A stretch of DNA of 64,000 bases, from contig NZ_CP138918.1 in assembly GCF_047123305.1 (NCBI RefSeq), positions 3,348,001-3,412,000 on the forward strand, in the 5' to 3' direction. The DNA is from Thalassobius sp047123305. Its GTDB lineage: Bacteria > Pseudomonadota > Alphaproteobacteria > Rhodobacterales > Rhodobacteraceae. The notes under the pieces were generated by a model. The model searched no databases, was not told where the DNA came from, and saw only the letters and a list, made by a program, of their open reading frames with translations. Shown here piece by piece: positions 16,024 through 24,011 of the stretch. A program made the position numbers and the translations under genes. Positions within the stretch are counted from its first letter, which is position 1, and every line of letters begins with the position of its first letter.

Positions 16024-16650
16024 TTAAACCAGCGAGGTGACCCAAAGGATGGTGGCATCCTCGGCACTGAGGGAGATCACATTGTGCCCCATGGTGGCAT
16101 CGTAATAGGCGCTGTCGCCGCGGCGCATTTCAACCGGTTCGTAAAACTCAGTGTAGAGCCGCACCACACCGGTCAGCACATAGAGGAACTCTTCACCGTC
16201 ATGGCGCACCCAGCCGTCGAACTCGTCCATTGAGCGGGCCCGGACACGGGCGCGGTAGGGCAGCATGTGTTTCTTGGTCAGGCTGCCGCCCAGCATCTCA
16301 TGTTCATAGGTGGCGGTGGCGTGGCCGGCGCCTTCTTCGTTGCGCGTGAGGGCCATGCGTCCGTTGACCTTTTCACGGCTTGGCGGGGTAAACAGCTGCG
16401 GCACCGAGATTTCCAGACCGGTGGCCAGTTTCTTCAGCGCTTCATAGGTGGGCGACATCTGACCGTTTTCGATCTTTGACAGGGTTGAACGCGCCAGCCC
16501 CGCCTGACCGGCGGCCTGTTCCAGCGTCAACCCGCGTGATTTGCGCAGCTCACGCACGCGGTTGGGCAGATCCAACGGTTCAGGGCTTTCCTGATTGCCG
16601 TTTTCCCGCGCGATCTGAACGATCGATCCTTGAGGCAGATGTTCTGTCAT
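16024..16650 (-). CDS. XRE-family regulator with C-terminal cupin
   Basis: The 208-residue protein (start MTEHLPQGSIVQIAREN at 16650) has an XRE helix-turn-helix (about 27-82: RVRELRKSRGLTLEQAAGQA, then LARSTLSKIENGQMSPT) and a C-terminal cupin (about 110-205: HDGEEFLYVLTGVVRLYTE, MRRGDSAYYDATMGHNVISL). Such proteins sense a small ligand with the cupin and repress or activate catabolic genes. The open frame continues 54 codons upstream but overlaps the divergent ligase and has no domain. It diverges from an acyl-CoA ligase gene, its likely target. Confidence 0.9.
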   Translation of the reverse strand: MTEHLPQGSIVQIARENGNQESPEPLDLPNRVRELRKSRGLTLEQAAGQAGLARSTLSKIENGQMSPTYEALKKLATGLEISVPQLFTPPSREKVNGRMALTRNEEGAGHATATYEHEMLGGSLTKKHMLPYRARVRARSMDEFDGWVRHDGEEFLYVLTGVVRLYTEFYEPVEMRRGDSAYYDATMGHNVISLSAEDATILWVTSLV

Positions 16651-16714
16651 GTCGCTGTCATACGCCGCTGCGTCGCATCTTGCAACGCGGCTTGCCACTG
16701 CGTATCCCGAAACC

Positions 16715-18232
16715 ATGCAAGCAGTTTTCGACGAAGGCGCCTTTGCGCCCTGCCCCACGCCCTTTAATCTAGCGGCACATGTGCTGGCCGAGGCCGACCG
16801 GCTGGCGGACAAATGCGCCCTTGCCGTGCTGTCCCCCGATCACGTGGAACGCTGGAGCTTCAAAGCGTTGAAACAGGCGGTGCTGGGAACCGGTGCGGGG
16901 CTGTTGGCGCGCGGTTATCAGCCCGGCGACATCCTGTTGATGCGGCTGGGCAATACGGTGGATTTCCCGATTGCTTACCTTGGAGCCATTGCTGTGGGGT
17001 TGGTGCCGGTGCCAACGTCGGCGATGCTGACCGAGGCTGAGGTGGCCAAAATGGGGACGCAGCTGTCGCCGCGGGCGGTGCTGCGTGACCCTGCCGTGGC
17101 CTGTCCGGAGGGGGGTGAGATTGTGACCACCTCCGAGCTTGCGGAAATGCGCACCCTCGCGCCGGCCGCTTATGACATGGGCGATCCCGAGCGGCTTGCC
17201 TATATCATCTACACCTCCGGCACCTCTGGCACGCCGCGGGCGGTGATGCATGCCCATCGCGCGATTTGGGCGCGACGGATGATGCATCAGGGCTGGTACG
17301 GCCTGCATCAGGAGGACCGGCTGCTCCACGCGGGTGCGTTCAACTGGACCTTCACACTTGGCACCGGGTTGATGGACCCGTGGTCTGTTGGCGCAACCGC
17401 CCTGATCCCCGCCGAAGGGGTTGCACTAGATCAGCTGCCCAAGCTTCTGCACGACCACGAAGCGACACTTTTTGCAGCAGCGCCGGGGGTTTACCGCAAG
17501 ATCTTGCAGCAGCACAGCACGCTAGACCTGCCTGCGTTTCGGCACGGAATGGCAGCCGGTGAAAAACTGTCGGAAAGCCTGCGCGCATCCTGGTGCAAAG
17601 CCACCGGCGGCAAGAAAATTTACGAAGCCTACGGCATGTCGGAATGTTCGACCTTCATCTCAGCCAGTCCTTTGCGCCCTGCAATCGAGGGCAGTCTGGG
17701 GCGTCCGCAACGCGGGCGACGGGTTGCGATCCGAAATGAACATGGTGCCGTAAAACACGGAGAAGAGGGTGAAATTTGCATTCACTGCACAGACCCGGGT
17801 CTGATGTTAGGGTATTTCGGCGCCGCTGAGGCCACCGCGGCACGGTTTACTGGCGACTGGTTCCAGACCGGCGATCACGGCGTTATGCAGCCCGACGGGC
17901 AGATCAATTATGCGGGTCGTGGGGACGACATGATGAACGCTGGCGGCTACCGCGTCTCACCACTGGAGGTGGAGGCGGCCTTGGCGGATCTGCCCGGGGT
18001 GACCGCCTTGGGGGTGACGGATGTGGAAGTGAAGGCCGACACGCGCCTCATTGCCTGCTTTTATACTGCCGCAGAACCGATTGAAAATGATGTGCTTTCC
18101 AACTTCGCCAAAGAACGACTGGCGCAGTATAAACAGCCCCGGATTTGGGTGCATCTTGAGGCCCTGCCCACCAATCCCAATGGCAAGCTGTCGCGCAAAG
18201 CCCTGCAGGCGCTCTATCGCAACAACCGCTGA
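16715..18232 (+). CDS. AMP-dependent acyl-CoA ligase (benzoate/acid-CoA ligase-like)
   Basis: A member of the ANL adenylate-forming superfamily of 505 residues from ATG 16715 (527 from ATG 16649). It shows the phosphate loop YIIYTSGTSGTPRAVMHAH, the A5 motif YEAYGMSE, the hinge region GDWFQTGDHG...GRGDDMMNAGGYRVSP and the C-terminal catalytic lysine in NPNGKLSRKA. It should activate an organic acid to its CoA thioester. ATG 16649 overlaps the ATG of the divergent XRE gene within a single CATG, leaving no promoter; 16715 leaves a 64-bp gap and starts with MQAVFDEGAFAPCPTPFNLA, which fits the family N-terminus better. The acid cannot be named. Confidence 0.87.
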   Translation: MQAVFDEGAFAPCPTPFNLAAHVLAEADRLADKCALAVLSPDHVERWSFKALKQAVLGTGAGLLARGYQPGDILLMRLGNTVDFPIAYLGAIAVGLVPVPTSAMLTEAEVAKMGTQLSPRAVLRDPAVACPEGGEIVTTSELAEMRTLAPAAYDMGDPERLAYIIYTSGTSGTPRAVMHAHRAIWARRMMHQGWYGLHQEDRLLHAGAFNWTFTLGTGLMDPWSVGATALIPAEGVALDQLPKLLHDHEATLFAAAPGVYRKILQQHSTLDLPAFRHGMAAGEKLSESLRASWCKATGGKKIYEAYGMSECSTFISASPLRPAIEGSLGRPQRGRRVAIRNEHGAVKHGEEGEICIHCTDPGLMLGYFGAAEATAARFTGDWFQTGDHGVMQPDGQINYAGRGDDMMNAGGYRVSPLEVEAALADLPGVTALGVTDVEVKADTRLIACFYTAAEPIENDVLSNFAKERLAQYKQPRIWVHLEALPTNPNGKLSRKALQALYRNNR

Positions 18233-18260
18233 AACAACCGCCCAGCTGAGCCTCGCAAAT

Positions 18261-18296
18261 AAGTGAAGCTGCCTGTGCATTCATGCAGCTTCACTT
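18261..18296 (+). terminator. Perfect 12-bp inverted repeat after the ligase gene
   Basis: AAGTGAAGCTGC (18261-18272) and GCAGCTTCACTT (18285-18296) form a perfect 12-bp stem with a 12-base loop, 29 bp after the ligase stop. Only a short pyrimidine stretch follows, so termination would be weak; an operator role for the following gene is possible. Confidence 0.55.
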
Positions 18297-18368
18297 TCCG
18301 AACGAAACAGTTTAGTGACCCACGACTTGCGAATTCAGCACAGCAGAACTGCAGAGGGAGCGCCCGCG

Positions 18369-19079
18369 ATGACTGGTCTTGAAAACATGGAAACCGCGGT
18401 AAAGCTCGACATCCTGTCGGATCCGATTTGTCCCTGGTGCTACATTGGCAAAACCTATCTCGACCGCGCCCTGGCGCAGCGTCCCGGCCATCCGTTTGTG
18501 ATCGAATGGCACCCGTTTCAGCTGAACCCTGAAATGCCCGCTGGTGGCATGGACCGCCGCGCCTATCTGGAAGGCAAGTTTGGTGGGCAGGAAGCGGCGG
18601 TGAAGGCCTATCTGCCGGTGCAACAGCACGCCGATCAGGCCGCGCTGGAGATCAATCTGGAAGGTATCTCGGTCACGCCGAACACGCTGGACGCCCATCG
18701 TCTGATCCATTGGGCCGGGCTGGAGGGCAAACAGACCGAAGTGGTGAACGCCCTGTTCAAGGCCTATTTCATCGACGGACGCGATATCGGCGATGCCGAT
18801 GTGCTTTCGGATATTGCTGACGGGGTGGGCATGGATGCCTCGGTTGTGCGGCGCCTGCTTGAAGGCCCATCAGACGTGGAAGAGATCAAGGCGCGGGATG
18901 CCTCGGTGCGCCAGATGGGTGTCAACTCGGTGCCGACATTCATCGTCGCCAGCCAGCACGCGGTGCCCGGTGCCCAGCAGACCGATCTGTGGCTCAAGGT
19001 GATTGATGAGATCATCGAGACCCACACCCAGGCCGCAAGTGACAAGGCGGTTGATGCCGCTGGTGAACCGCCAAGCTAA
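18369..19079 (+). CDS. DsbA-family (FrnE-like) oxidoreductase
   Basis: The 236-residue protein has a thioredoxin-like fold with an inserted helical domain, as in FrnE/2-hydroxychromene-2-carboxylate isomerase relatives. The redox motif CPWC lies near the N-terminus in LDILSDPICPWCYIGKTYLD, and the cis-proline segment is VNSVPTFIV. There is no signal peptide, so a cytoplasmic thiol-disulfide role is likely. ATG 18369 follows GAGGGAG at eight bases; an upstream in-frame GTG at 18315 lacks a ribosome site. The C-terminal tail (SDKAVDAAGEPPS) is disordered-looking. Exact substrate unknown. Confidence 0.85.
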   Translation: MTGLENMETAVKLDILSDPICPWCYIGKTYLDRALAQRPGHPFVIEWHPFQLNPEMPAGGMDRRAYLEGKFGGQEAAVKAYLPVQQHADQAALEINLEGISVTPNTLDAHRLIHWAGLEGKQTEVVNALFKAYFIDGRDIGDADVLSDIADGVGMDASVVRRLLEGPSDVEEIKARDASVRQMGVNSVPTFIVASQHAVPGAQQTDLWLKVIDEIIETHTQAASDKAVDAAGEPPS

Positions 19080-19140
19080 CGCCAATTAGGCAGGTCCTGC
19101 AGTAAACGCTCCGCGGGCCCACCGTAGTTTGCACGTGTCG

Positions 19141-19225
19141 CGGGTATGCACCCCGACGTGTTAGCCTGCTTTGTGCCTCGCAATTTCGAGGCGAGTTTCG
19201 GGGTGCGCCGGTCCTTTCTGACCCG
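19141..19225 (+). promoter_or_regulatory. Structured 5' leader of the Bcr/CflA gene
   Basis: Nested stems are visible: CGGGT (19141-19145) with ACCCG (19221-19225), GCACCCCG (19148-19155) with CGGGGTGC (19199-19206), GCCTCG (19175-19180) with CGAGGC (19187-19192), and a small GGTC/GACC hairpin (19210-19223). The structure overlaps a 31-codon frame that ends just before the transporter start. It may be an attenuator or riboswitch-like leader; no known class was recognised. Confidence 0.5.
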
Positions 19226-19241
19226 CGCTGCCCTTCATTAG
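19146..19241 (+). CDS. Possible 31-aa leader peptide
   Basis: An ATG at 19146 opens a frame of 31 codons (MHPDVLACFVPRNFEASFGV...) ending with TAG at 19239-19241, five bases before the ATG of the efflux gene. The frame spans the nested hairpins of the leader. No good ribosome site precedes it, so it may be chance; its position suits a translational-attenuation peptide. Confidence 0.3.
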   Translation: MHPDVLACFVPRNFEASFGVRRSFLTRAALH

Positions 19242-19246
19242 AAAGT

Positions 19247-20479
19247 ATGACGATGTCTGACCCCAAACGACTCTCCCGTGCGGAGTTTATTGCCCTGTTG
19301 GCGATGCTTTTTGCCACCATCGCCTTCTCGATCGACTCGATGTTGCCCGCCCTGCCCGAGATCGCCGCCGAGCTGAGCCCCAATGATGTGAACAAGGCAC
19401 AGCTGGTACTGACCTCCTTTGTGCTGGGCATGGGGCTGGGCACCTTCTTTACCGGCCCGCTGTCGGACACTTTTGGCCGTAAACCGGTCATTTTGGGAGG
19501 CGCAGTGATCTATATCGCCGCTGCCGCCTATGCCACCGTGGCCCAGGGCATGGAGATGCTGTTGCTTGCGCGGGTCCTGCAGGGACTGGGCGCAGCCGCG
19601 CCGCGGATTGCCGCACTGGCGCTGGTGCGGGACCTATATTCGGGGCGCGATATGGCACGGATCATGAGCTTTGCCATGATGGTGTTCACACTGGTGCCAG
19701 CCATTGCGCCGATGCTGGGGGCAGGCATTATCGCCGTTGCTGGCTGGCGCAGCATTTTCCTGGCCTTTGTGGTGTTCTCGCTGATCTCCTGCCTGTGGCT
19801 GGGCCTGCGGCAGCCGGAATCACTGGCGCCTGAAAACCGCCGCCCGCTGCGCCTGAAAGCCCTTGGCGAAGCCTTTGGCGAGATGATGCGCCATCCGACG
19901 GTGCGCCTGTCCATTCTGGCGCAATCCCTGTGTTTCGGGATGCTGTTCATGGAAATCAGCCTGATCCAGCCGGTGTTTGACAAGGTCTTTGACCGCGCCG
20001 ACACTTTCCACTTCTGGTTTGCCGCCATGGCGCTGATTTCCGGCGCGGGCAGCCTGCTGAACGCCTGGCTGGTGATGCGGGTGGGCATGCGCCGTCTGGC
20101 CACGCTGGCCGTTGGTGCGCAGGTGTTCCTGGCCACCGGCATGACACTCCTGTGGCTGAATGGGCTGCCGGAAGGCACGGGGTTCTACATCTTTGTGGCC
20201 TGGAGCACGACAATCTTCCTTCAGATCAGCCTGACGCTGGGCAACCTCAATGCCATCACGATGGAGCCGATGGGCCATATTGCTGGCACGGCGGCCTCAG
20301 TGGCGGGCGGCGTCTCCACAGTGATCGGTGCCGGCCTGGCGGCACCAGTGGGCCTGCTGTTCAACGGCACCCCACTGCCGCTGACCATTGGTGTCGGGGT
20401 TACGGCTGCCTTTGCCTTGCTGACACTGCTCTGGATGCAACGCGCCGAGGTGCAGATGAATGCGCAGGCAGCAGAGTAA
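19247..20479 (+). CDS. Bcr/CflA-family MFS drug efflux transporter
   Basis: The 410-residue integral membrane protein has the 12-helix major facilitator layout and the Bcr/CflA features SIDSMLPALPEIAAEL in helix 1, motif A GPLSDTFGRKPVIL between helices 2 and 3, and RVLQGLGAAAPRIAALALVRDLY in helix 4. It should export small hydrophobic drugs or metabolites by proton antiport across the inner membrane. The start may be ATG 19247 or ATG 19253 (MSDPKRL). The upstream leader with hairpins suggests post-initiation control. No local regulator gene is present. Confidence 0.88.
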   Translation: MTMSDPKRLSRAEFIALLAMLFATIAFSIDSMLPALPEIAAELSPNDVNKAQLVLTSFVLGMGLGTFFTGPLSDTFGRKPVILGGAVIYIAAAAYATVAQGMEMLLLARVLQGLGAAAPRIAALALVRDLYSGRDMARIMSFAMMVFTLVPAIAPMLGAGIIAVAGWRSIFLAFVVFSLISCLWLGLRQPESLAPENRRPLRLKALGEAFGEMMRHPTVRLSILAQSLCFGMLFMEISLIQPVFDKVFDRADTFHFWFAAMALISGAGSLLNAWLVMRVGMRRLATLAVGAQVFLATGMTLLWLNGLPEGTGFYIFVAWSTTIFLQISLTLGNLNAITMEPMGHIAGTAASVAGGVSTVIGAGLAAPVGLLFNGTPLPLTIGVGVTAAFALLTLLWMQRAEVQMNAQAAE

Positions 20480-20544
20480 GCGCTTGAGCAAGCGGATGTG
20501 CGCCGCCTAAACCAACAGCGCGTCGGGTTAACCTAAATCCGGCG

Positions 20545-20577
20545 CGCAACAAAGTTGCGGTATACTGTTGCATACCG
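20545..20577. promoter_or_regulatory. Overlapping dyads upstream of icd
   Basis: Two perfect short dyads overlap: CGCAAC-aaa-GTTGCG (20545-20559) and CGGTAT...ATACCG (20558-20577). The second contains TATACT, a good -10-like hexamer. They lie about 75 bp before icd and may be an operator over its promoter. Confidence 0.4.
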
Positions 20578-20652
20578 TAATTGCCATTCTCAGAGTTTTC
20601 CTGTATGACAGCGACAGAACATCGCACTCATTCAGGTACGAAAGCTCCTCAT

Positions 20653-21867
20653 ATGTCGAAAATCAAGGTTGAAAATCCCATCGTCGAAATGGACGGCGAT
20701 GAAATGACCCGTATCATCTGGCAGTTTATCAAAGACAAACTGATCCTGCCCTATCTCGATCTCGATCTGCTCTACTACGATCTGGGCATCGAAGAACGCG
20801 ACCGCACTGACGACCAGATCACCATCGATGCCGCCGAAAAAACCAAAGAGGTTGGCGTGGCGGTGAAATGTGCCACCATCACCCCGGACGAAGCGCGGGT
20901 TGAAGAGTTCGGCCTGAAACAGATGTGGCGCAGCCCCAACGGCACCATCCGCAACATTCTGGGCGGCGTTGTCTTCCGCAAACCCATTATCTGCCGCAAC
21001 GTGCCGCGTCTGGTGCCGGGCTGGACCCAGCCCATCGTCATCGGCCGCCACGCCTTTGGCGACCAGTATAAAGCCACTGACTTCACCTTCCCCGGTGCTG
21101 GCAAACTGTCGATGAAATTTGTCGGCGAAGACGGCACCGTGATCGAACGCGAGGTCTATGACGCACCTTCCGCAGGTGTCTATCAGGCAATGTATAACCT
21201 CGACAGCTCGATCATGGATTTCGCCCGTGCCTCGTTCAACTACGGTCTGAACCTTGGCTGGCCGGTCTACCTGTCGACTAAGAACACCATCCTGAAAGCC
21301 TATGACGGCCGGTTCAAAGACCTGTTCCAGAAGGTCTATGAAGAAGAGTTCGAAGAGCAGTTCAAGAAGGCAGGCATCTGGTACGAACACCGCCTGATCG
21401 ACGATATGGTTGCCTGCGCCATGAAGTGGAACGGCAAGTTTGTCTGGGCCTGTAAGAACTACGATGGCGACGTGCAGTCCGACACCGTGGCACAGGGCTT
21501 TGGCTCGCTTGGGCTGATGACCTCGCAGCTGATGACACCGGATGGACGCATCGTGGAGGCCGAAGCAGCCCACGGCACCGTGACCCGCCACTACCGCCAG
21601 CACCAGAAGGGGGAAGCCACCTCGACCAACTCGATCGCTTCAATCTTTGCCTGGACCGGCGGCTTGAAGCACCGCGCCAAACTGGATCAGAACGTCGCCC
21701 TGCGCGCCTTTGCAGAAACGCTGGAGCGCGTCATCGTTGAGACCGTGGAGACCGGCCATATGACCAAAGACCTTGCGCTGCTGGTGGGCCCTGATCAGGG
21801 CTGGCTGACCACCATGGGCTTCCTTGAGAAGATCGATGAGAACCTGAACAAAGCGCTGGCGGGTTAA
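20653..21867 (+). CDS. icd: NADP-dependent isocitrate dehydrogenase
   Basis: The 404-residue enzyme oxidatively decarboxylates isocitrate to 2-oxoglutarate in the TCA cycle. It is of the eukaryotic-like/type II homodimeric subfamily (KIKVENPIVEMDGDEMTRIIW, then CATITPDEARVEEFGLKQMW and the substrate loop SPNGTIRNILGG; NADP region EAAHGTVTRHYRQHQKG). The start is taken at the ATG of MSKIKVENP; the frame runs 24 codons further upstream but that part is not conserved. It is flanked by its own upstream dyads and a strong downstream terminator, so it is monocistronic. Confidence 0.97.
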   Translation: MSKIKVENPIVEMDGDEMTRIIWQFIKDKLILPYLDLDLLYYDLGIEERDRTDDQITIDAAEKTKEVGVAVKCATITPDEARVEEFGLKQMWRSPNGTIRNILGGVVFRKPIICRNVPRLVPGWTQPIVIGRHAFGDQYKATDFTFPGAGKLSMKFVGEDGTVIEREVYDAPSAGVYQAMYNLDSSIMDFARASFNYGLNLGWPVYLSTKNTILKAYDGRFKDLFQKVYEEEFEEQFKKAGIWYEHRLIDDMVACAMKWNGKFVWACKNYDGDVQSDTVAQGFGSLGLMTSQLMTPDGRIVEAEAAHGTVTRHYRQHQKGEATSTNSIASIFAWTGGLKHRAKLDQNVALRAFAETLERVIVETVETGHMTKDLALLVGPDQGWLTTMGFLEKIDENLNKALAG

Positions 21868-21889
21868 ACCGTAACGCTACGTGATTAAG

Positions 21890-21923
21890 ACGCGCCTCCG
21901 ACAACGGGGGCGCGTTTTTCTTT
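21890..21923 (+). terminator. Intrinsic terminator of icd
   Basis: ACGCGCCTCCG and CGGGGGCGCGT make an 11-bp stem (one G-T pair) around ACAA, followed by TTTTCTTT. Confidence 0.92.
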
Positions 21924-21954
21924 GGCATCAGATTGGGGCGCTGCCCCAAACCCC

Positions 21955-21976
21955 GGGATATTTGCACCAAGAAGAA
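21955..21976 (+). repeat. Repeated intergenic half-element
   Basis: GGGATATTTGCACCAAGAAG (plus AA) directly after a GGGGCGCTGCCCC hairpin. It shares GATATTTG-n-n-CCAAGAAGAA with copies at 15931 and 53610. Confidence 0.65.
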
Positions 21977-22030
21977 CCTGCGGGGCTTTGTCGCTCTGGC
22001 GTTCTCCGCTGCAATGCGGCATGGAGAGGC

Positions 22031-22648
22031 ATGGCTTTTCTGAACGATCCCGACCCGCACAAACACACATTGCTTGCTGACGCACAGGGGCTGCTTTTTG
22101 GCAGTTCCATGGCCGCTTTCGGGCTGGTGATGCTGACCCATCTGGGTTTGGTCACCGGCCAGACTGCCGGGCTGGCGGTGCTGATTTCCTATGTGACGGG
22201 GTACAGTTTCGGGCTGGTGTTCTTTGTGGTGAATCTGCCGTTTTATTGGCTGGCGATCCGGCGCATGGGGTGGCGGTTTACGCTCAAGACCTTTGTGGCG
22301 GTGGGGCTCTTGTCGGTAATTTCCGAGGTGATGCCTGACCATGTTCGCTTTGATACCTTGGATCCGCTGCTGGGTGTGGTGTTGATCGGGATGATCACCG
22401 GCGCGGCGCTGCTGGCGCTGTTCCGACACGGGGCGTCCCTGGGCGGCGTGGGCATTCTGGCGCTTTTTCTGCAGGACAAATCCGGCTTTCGCGCCGGGTA
22501 CACCCAGCTGATGTTTGACCTCTGTGTCTTTACCGCGGCGCTTTTTGTGATTGACCTGCCGCTTGTGCTCTATTCTCTGTTGGGGGCGGTGGTTATCAAC
22601 CTGACCATTGCCGTAAACCATCGCAAAGACTGGTATATCGCCACCTGA
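22031..22648 (+). CDS. YitT family membrane protein
   Basis: The 205-residue protein has about five transmembrane helices and the YitT/DUF161 pattern LLFGSSMAAFGLVMLTHLGL, TGQTAGLAVLISYVTG and HGASLGGVGILALFLQD. It is an inner-membrane protein of unknown transport function. ATG 22031 is used because upstream frame is the repeated intergenic element and terminator of icd. The small multidrug resistance gene follows after 16 bp, so the two are probably co-transcribed. Confidence 0.85.
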   Translation: MAFLNDPDPHKHTLLADAQGLLFGSSMAAFGLVMLTHLGLVTGQTAGLAVLISYVTGYSFGLVFFVVNLPFYWLAIRRMGWRFTLKTFVAVGLLSVISEVMPDHVRFDTLDPLLGVVLIGMITGAALLALFRHGASLGGVGILALFLQDKSGFRAGYTQLMFDLCVFTAALFVIDLPLVLYSLLGAVVINLTIAVNHRKDWYIAT

Positions 22649-22664
22649 CCCACGGAGCCTCCCC

Positions 22665-23000
22665 ATGCCCAAGACCTATCTGATCCTGTTGCTGGCTGTG
22701 GCGGCGGAAACCATTGGCACCTCAGCCCTGCAAGCCAGCCAGCAGTTTTCGCGGCTCTTGCCCTCGGTTGTTGTGGTGCTGGCCTATGGGGTCAGTTTCT
22801 GGCTGCTGTCGCTGACATTGAAAACCCTGCCGGTTGGCGTGGTCTATGCGCTCTGGAGCGGGCTGGGCATCGTGTTGATTGCCATCATCGGCTATCTGGT
22901 CTTTGGCCAGAAACTCGACTGGCCGGCGGTGCTGGGAATTGCGATGATCCTGGCCGGGATTGTGGTGATCAACCTGTTTTCCAAAACGGCGGGACATTGA
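22665..23000 (+). CDS. Small multidrug resistance (SMR/EmrE-type) transporter
   Basis: A 111-residue, four-helix protein of the SMR family. The essential membrane glutamate is at about residue 15 (AVAAETIGTSAL), and the signature YGVSFWLLSLTLKTLPVGVVYALWSGLG is present in pieces that include the conserved W-x-G-L-G. It should export cationic compounds (quaternary ammonium, guanidinium or polyamine-like) in exchange for protons as a dual-topology dimer. It is the last gene of a two-gene unit with yitT and is followed by a terminator. Confidence 0.92.
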   Translation: MPKTYLILLLAVAAETIGTSALQASQQFSRLLPSVVVVLAYGVSFWLLSLTLKTLPVGVVYALWSGLGIVLIAIIGYLVFGQKLDWPAVLGIAMILAGIVVINLFSKTAGH

Positions 23001-23011
23001 GAGGCAAGTAA

Positions 23012-23035
23012 AAAAGGGGCCCGGTGGCCCCTTTT
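23012..23035. terminator. Bidirectional terminator between SMR and the dehydrogenase gene
   Basis: AAAAGGGGCC and GGCCCCTTTT form a perfect 10-bp stem around CGGT, with A and T runs on the two flanks, located between convergent genes. Confidence 0.9.
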
Positions 23036-23058
23036 GGTATCCTCAAACCTGCGCCTGT

Positions 23059-23931
23059 TCAGGACAGCGCGCGCAGACGTTTGATCAGGCTGCTGGTATC
23101 CCAGCGGCCGCCGCCGAGGGCTTGGACGTCCTTGTAGAACTGGTCCACCACAGCAGTGACAGGCAGCGAGGCGCCAATCTCATCTGCCGTGTCGAGGCAA
23201 ATGCCCAGATCCTTGCGCATCCAGTCAACGGCAAAGCCGTGTTCAAATTCGTCATCCGCCATCGTGCCGACGCGGTTCACCATCTGCCAGCTGCCAGCCG
23301 CGCCGCCGCCGATCACCTCGACCACCTCACGGGCGTCAAGACCGGCTTTCTCGGCGAAATTCAGACCTTCGGACAGGGCCTGAACCAGACCGGCAATGCA
23401 GATCTGGTTCACCATCTTGGTTTTCTGCCCCGCGCCGCTGTCCCCCAGACGTTTGCACAGTTTGGCATAGGCATCGATCACCGCCTCTGCCTTGTCATAA
23501 TCAGCCTGGTCGCCGCCGCACATCACCACCAGCTGGCCGTTTTCGGCCCCGGCCTGCCCGCCTGAAACCGGCGCGTCGACAAAGGCAATGCCCTGACCTT
23601 TGGCCTCCGCATACAACTCCTCGGTCACTTTGGCGCTGACCGTGGTGTGATCCACAAAGATAGTGTTTTCCGCCATGCCAGCAAAGGCGCCATCCGCCCC
23701 CAGACAGACCGAACGCAGGTCGTCGTCATTGCCGACACAGGCCATGACAAACTCAGCATCTTCCGCCGCTGCGCGCGGGGTAAGCCCCATTGCGCCGCCA
23801 TGTTCGGCCACCCATTTTTCCGCCTTTGCTGCAGTGCGGTTGTAGACCGTGACCTCATGGCCGGCCTTTGCCAGATGCGCGGCCATCGGATAGCCCATCA
23901 CGCCTAGGCCGAGAAATGCTACTTTTGCCAT
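23059..23931 (-). CDS. 3-hydroxyisobutyrate dehydrogenase-family (beta-hydroxyacid) dehydrogenase
   Basis: The 290-residue NAD(P)-dependent enzyme has the N-terminal Rossmann motif FLGLGVMGYPMAAHLAKAGH, the substrate motif FVDAPVSGGQAGAENGQL and the catalytic-lysine segment GAGQKTKMVNQ. This is the GarR/MmsB superfamily, reducing or oxidising tartronate semialdehyde, 3-hydroxyisobutyrate or similar acids. No valine-catabolic or glyoxylate genes adjoin it, so the substrate is open. It diverges from the penicillin acylase gene with an 80-bp gap. Confidence 0.87.
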   Translation of the reverse strand: MAKVAFLGLGVMGYPMAAHLAKAGHEVTVYNRTAAKAEKWVAEHGGAMGLTPRAAAEDAEFVMACVGNDDDLRSVCLGADGAFAGMAENTIFVDHTTVSAKVTEELYAEAKGQGIAFVDAPVSGGQAGAENGQLVVMCGGDQADYDKAEAVIDAYAKLCKRLGDSGAGQKTKMVNQICIAGLVQALSEGLNFAEKAGLDAREVVEVIGGGAAGSWQMVNRVGTMADDEFEHGFAVDWMRKDLGICLDTADEIGASLPVTAVVDQFYKDVQALGGGRWDTSSLIKRLRALS

Positions 23932-24011
23932 TTTTACCCCCTCGGTGTTTGTGTTTCTCTTGGTTTGTGGCTAGCTAGCGCGACAAAGGCAAGAGTGAAC
24001 AGGGTGGCGGA

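Noticed and set aside
19141..19225. Assignment of the efflux leader to a known riboswitch class
   Set aside because: No conserved core of SAM, SAH, ZTP, guanidine or other classes could be matched, so it is reported only as structured leader.
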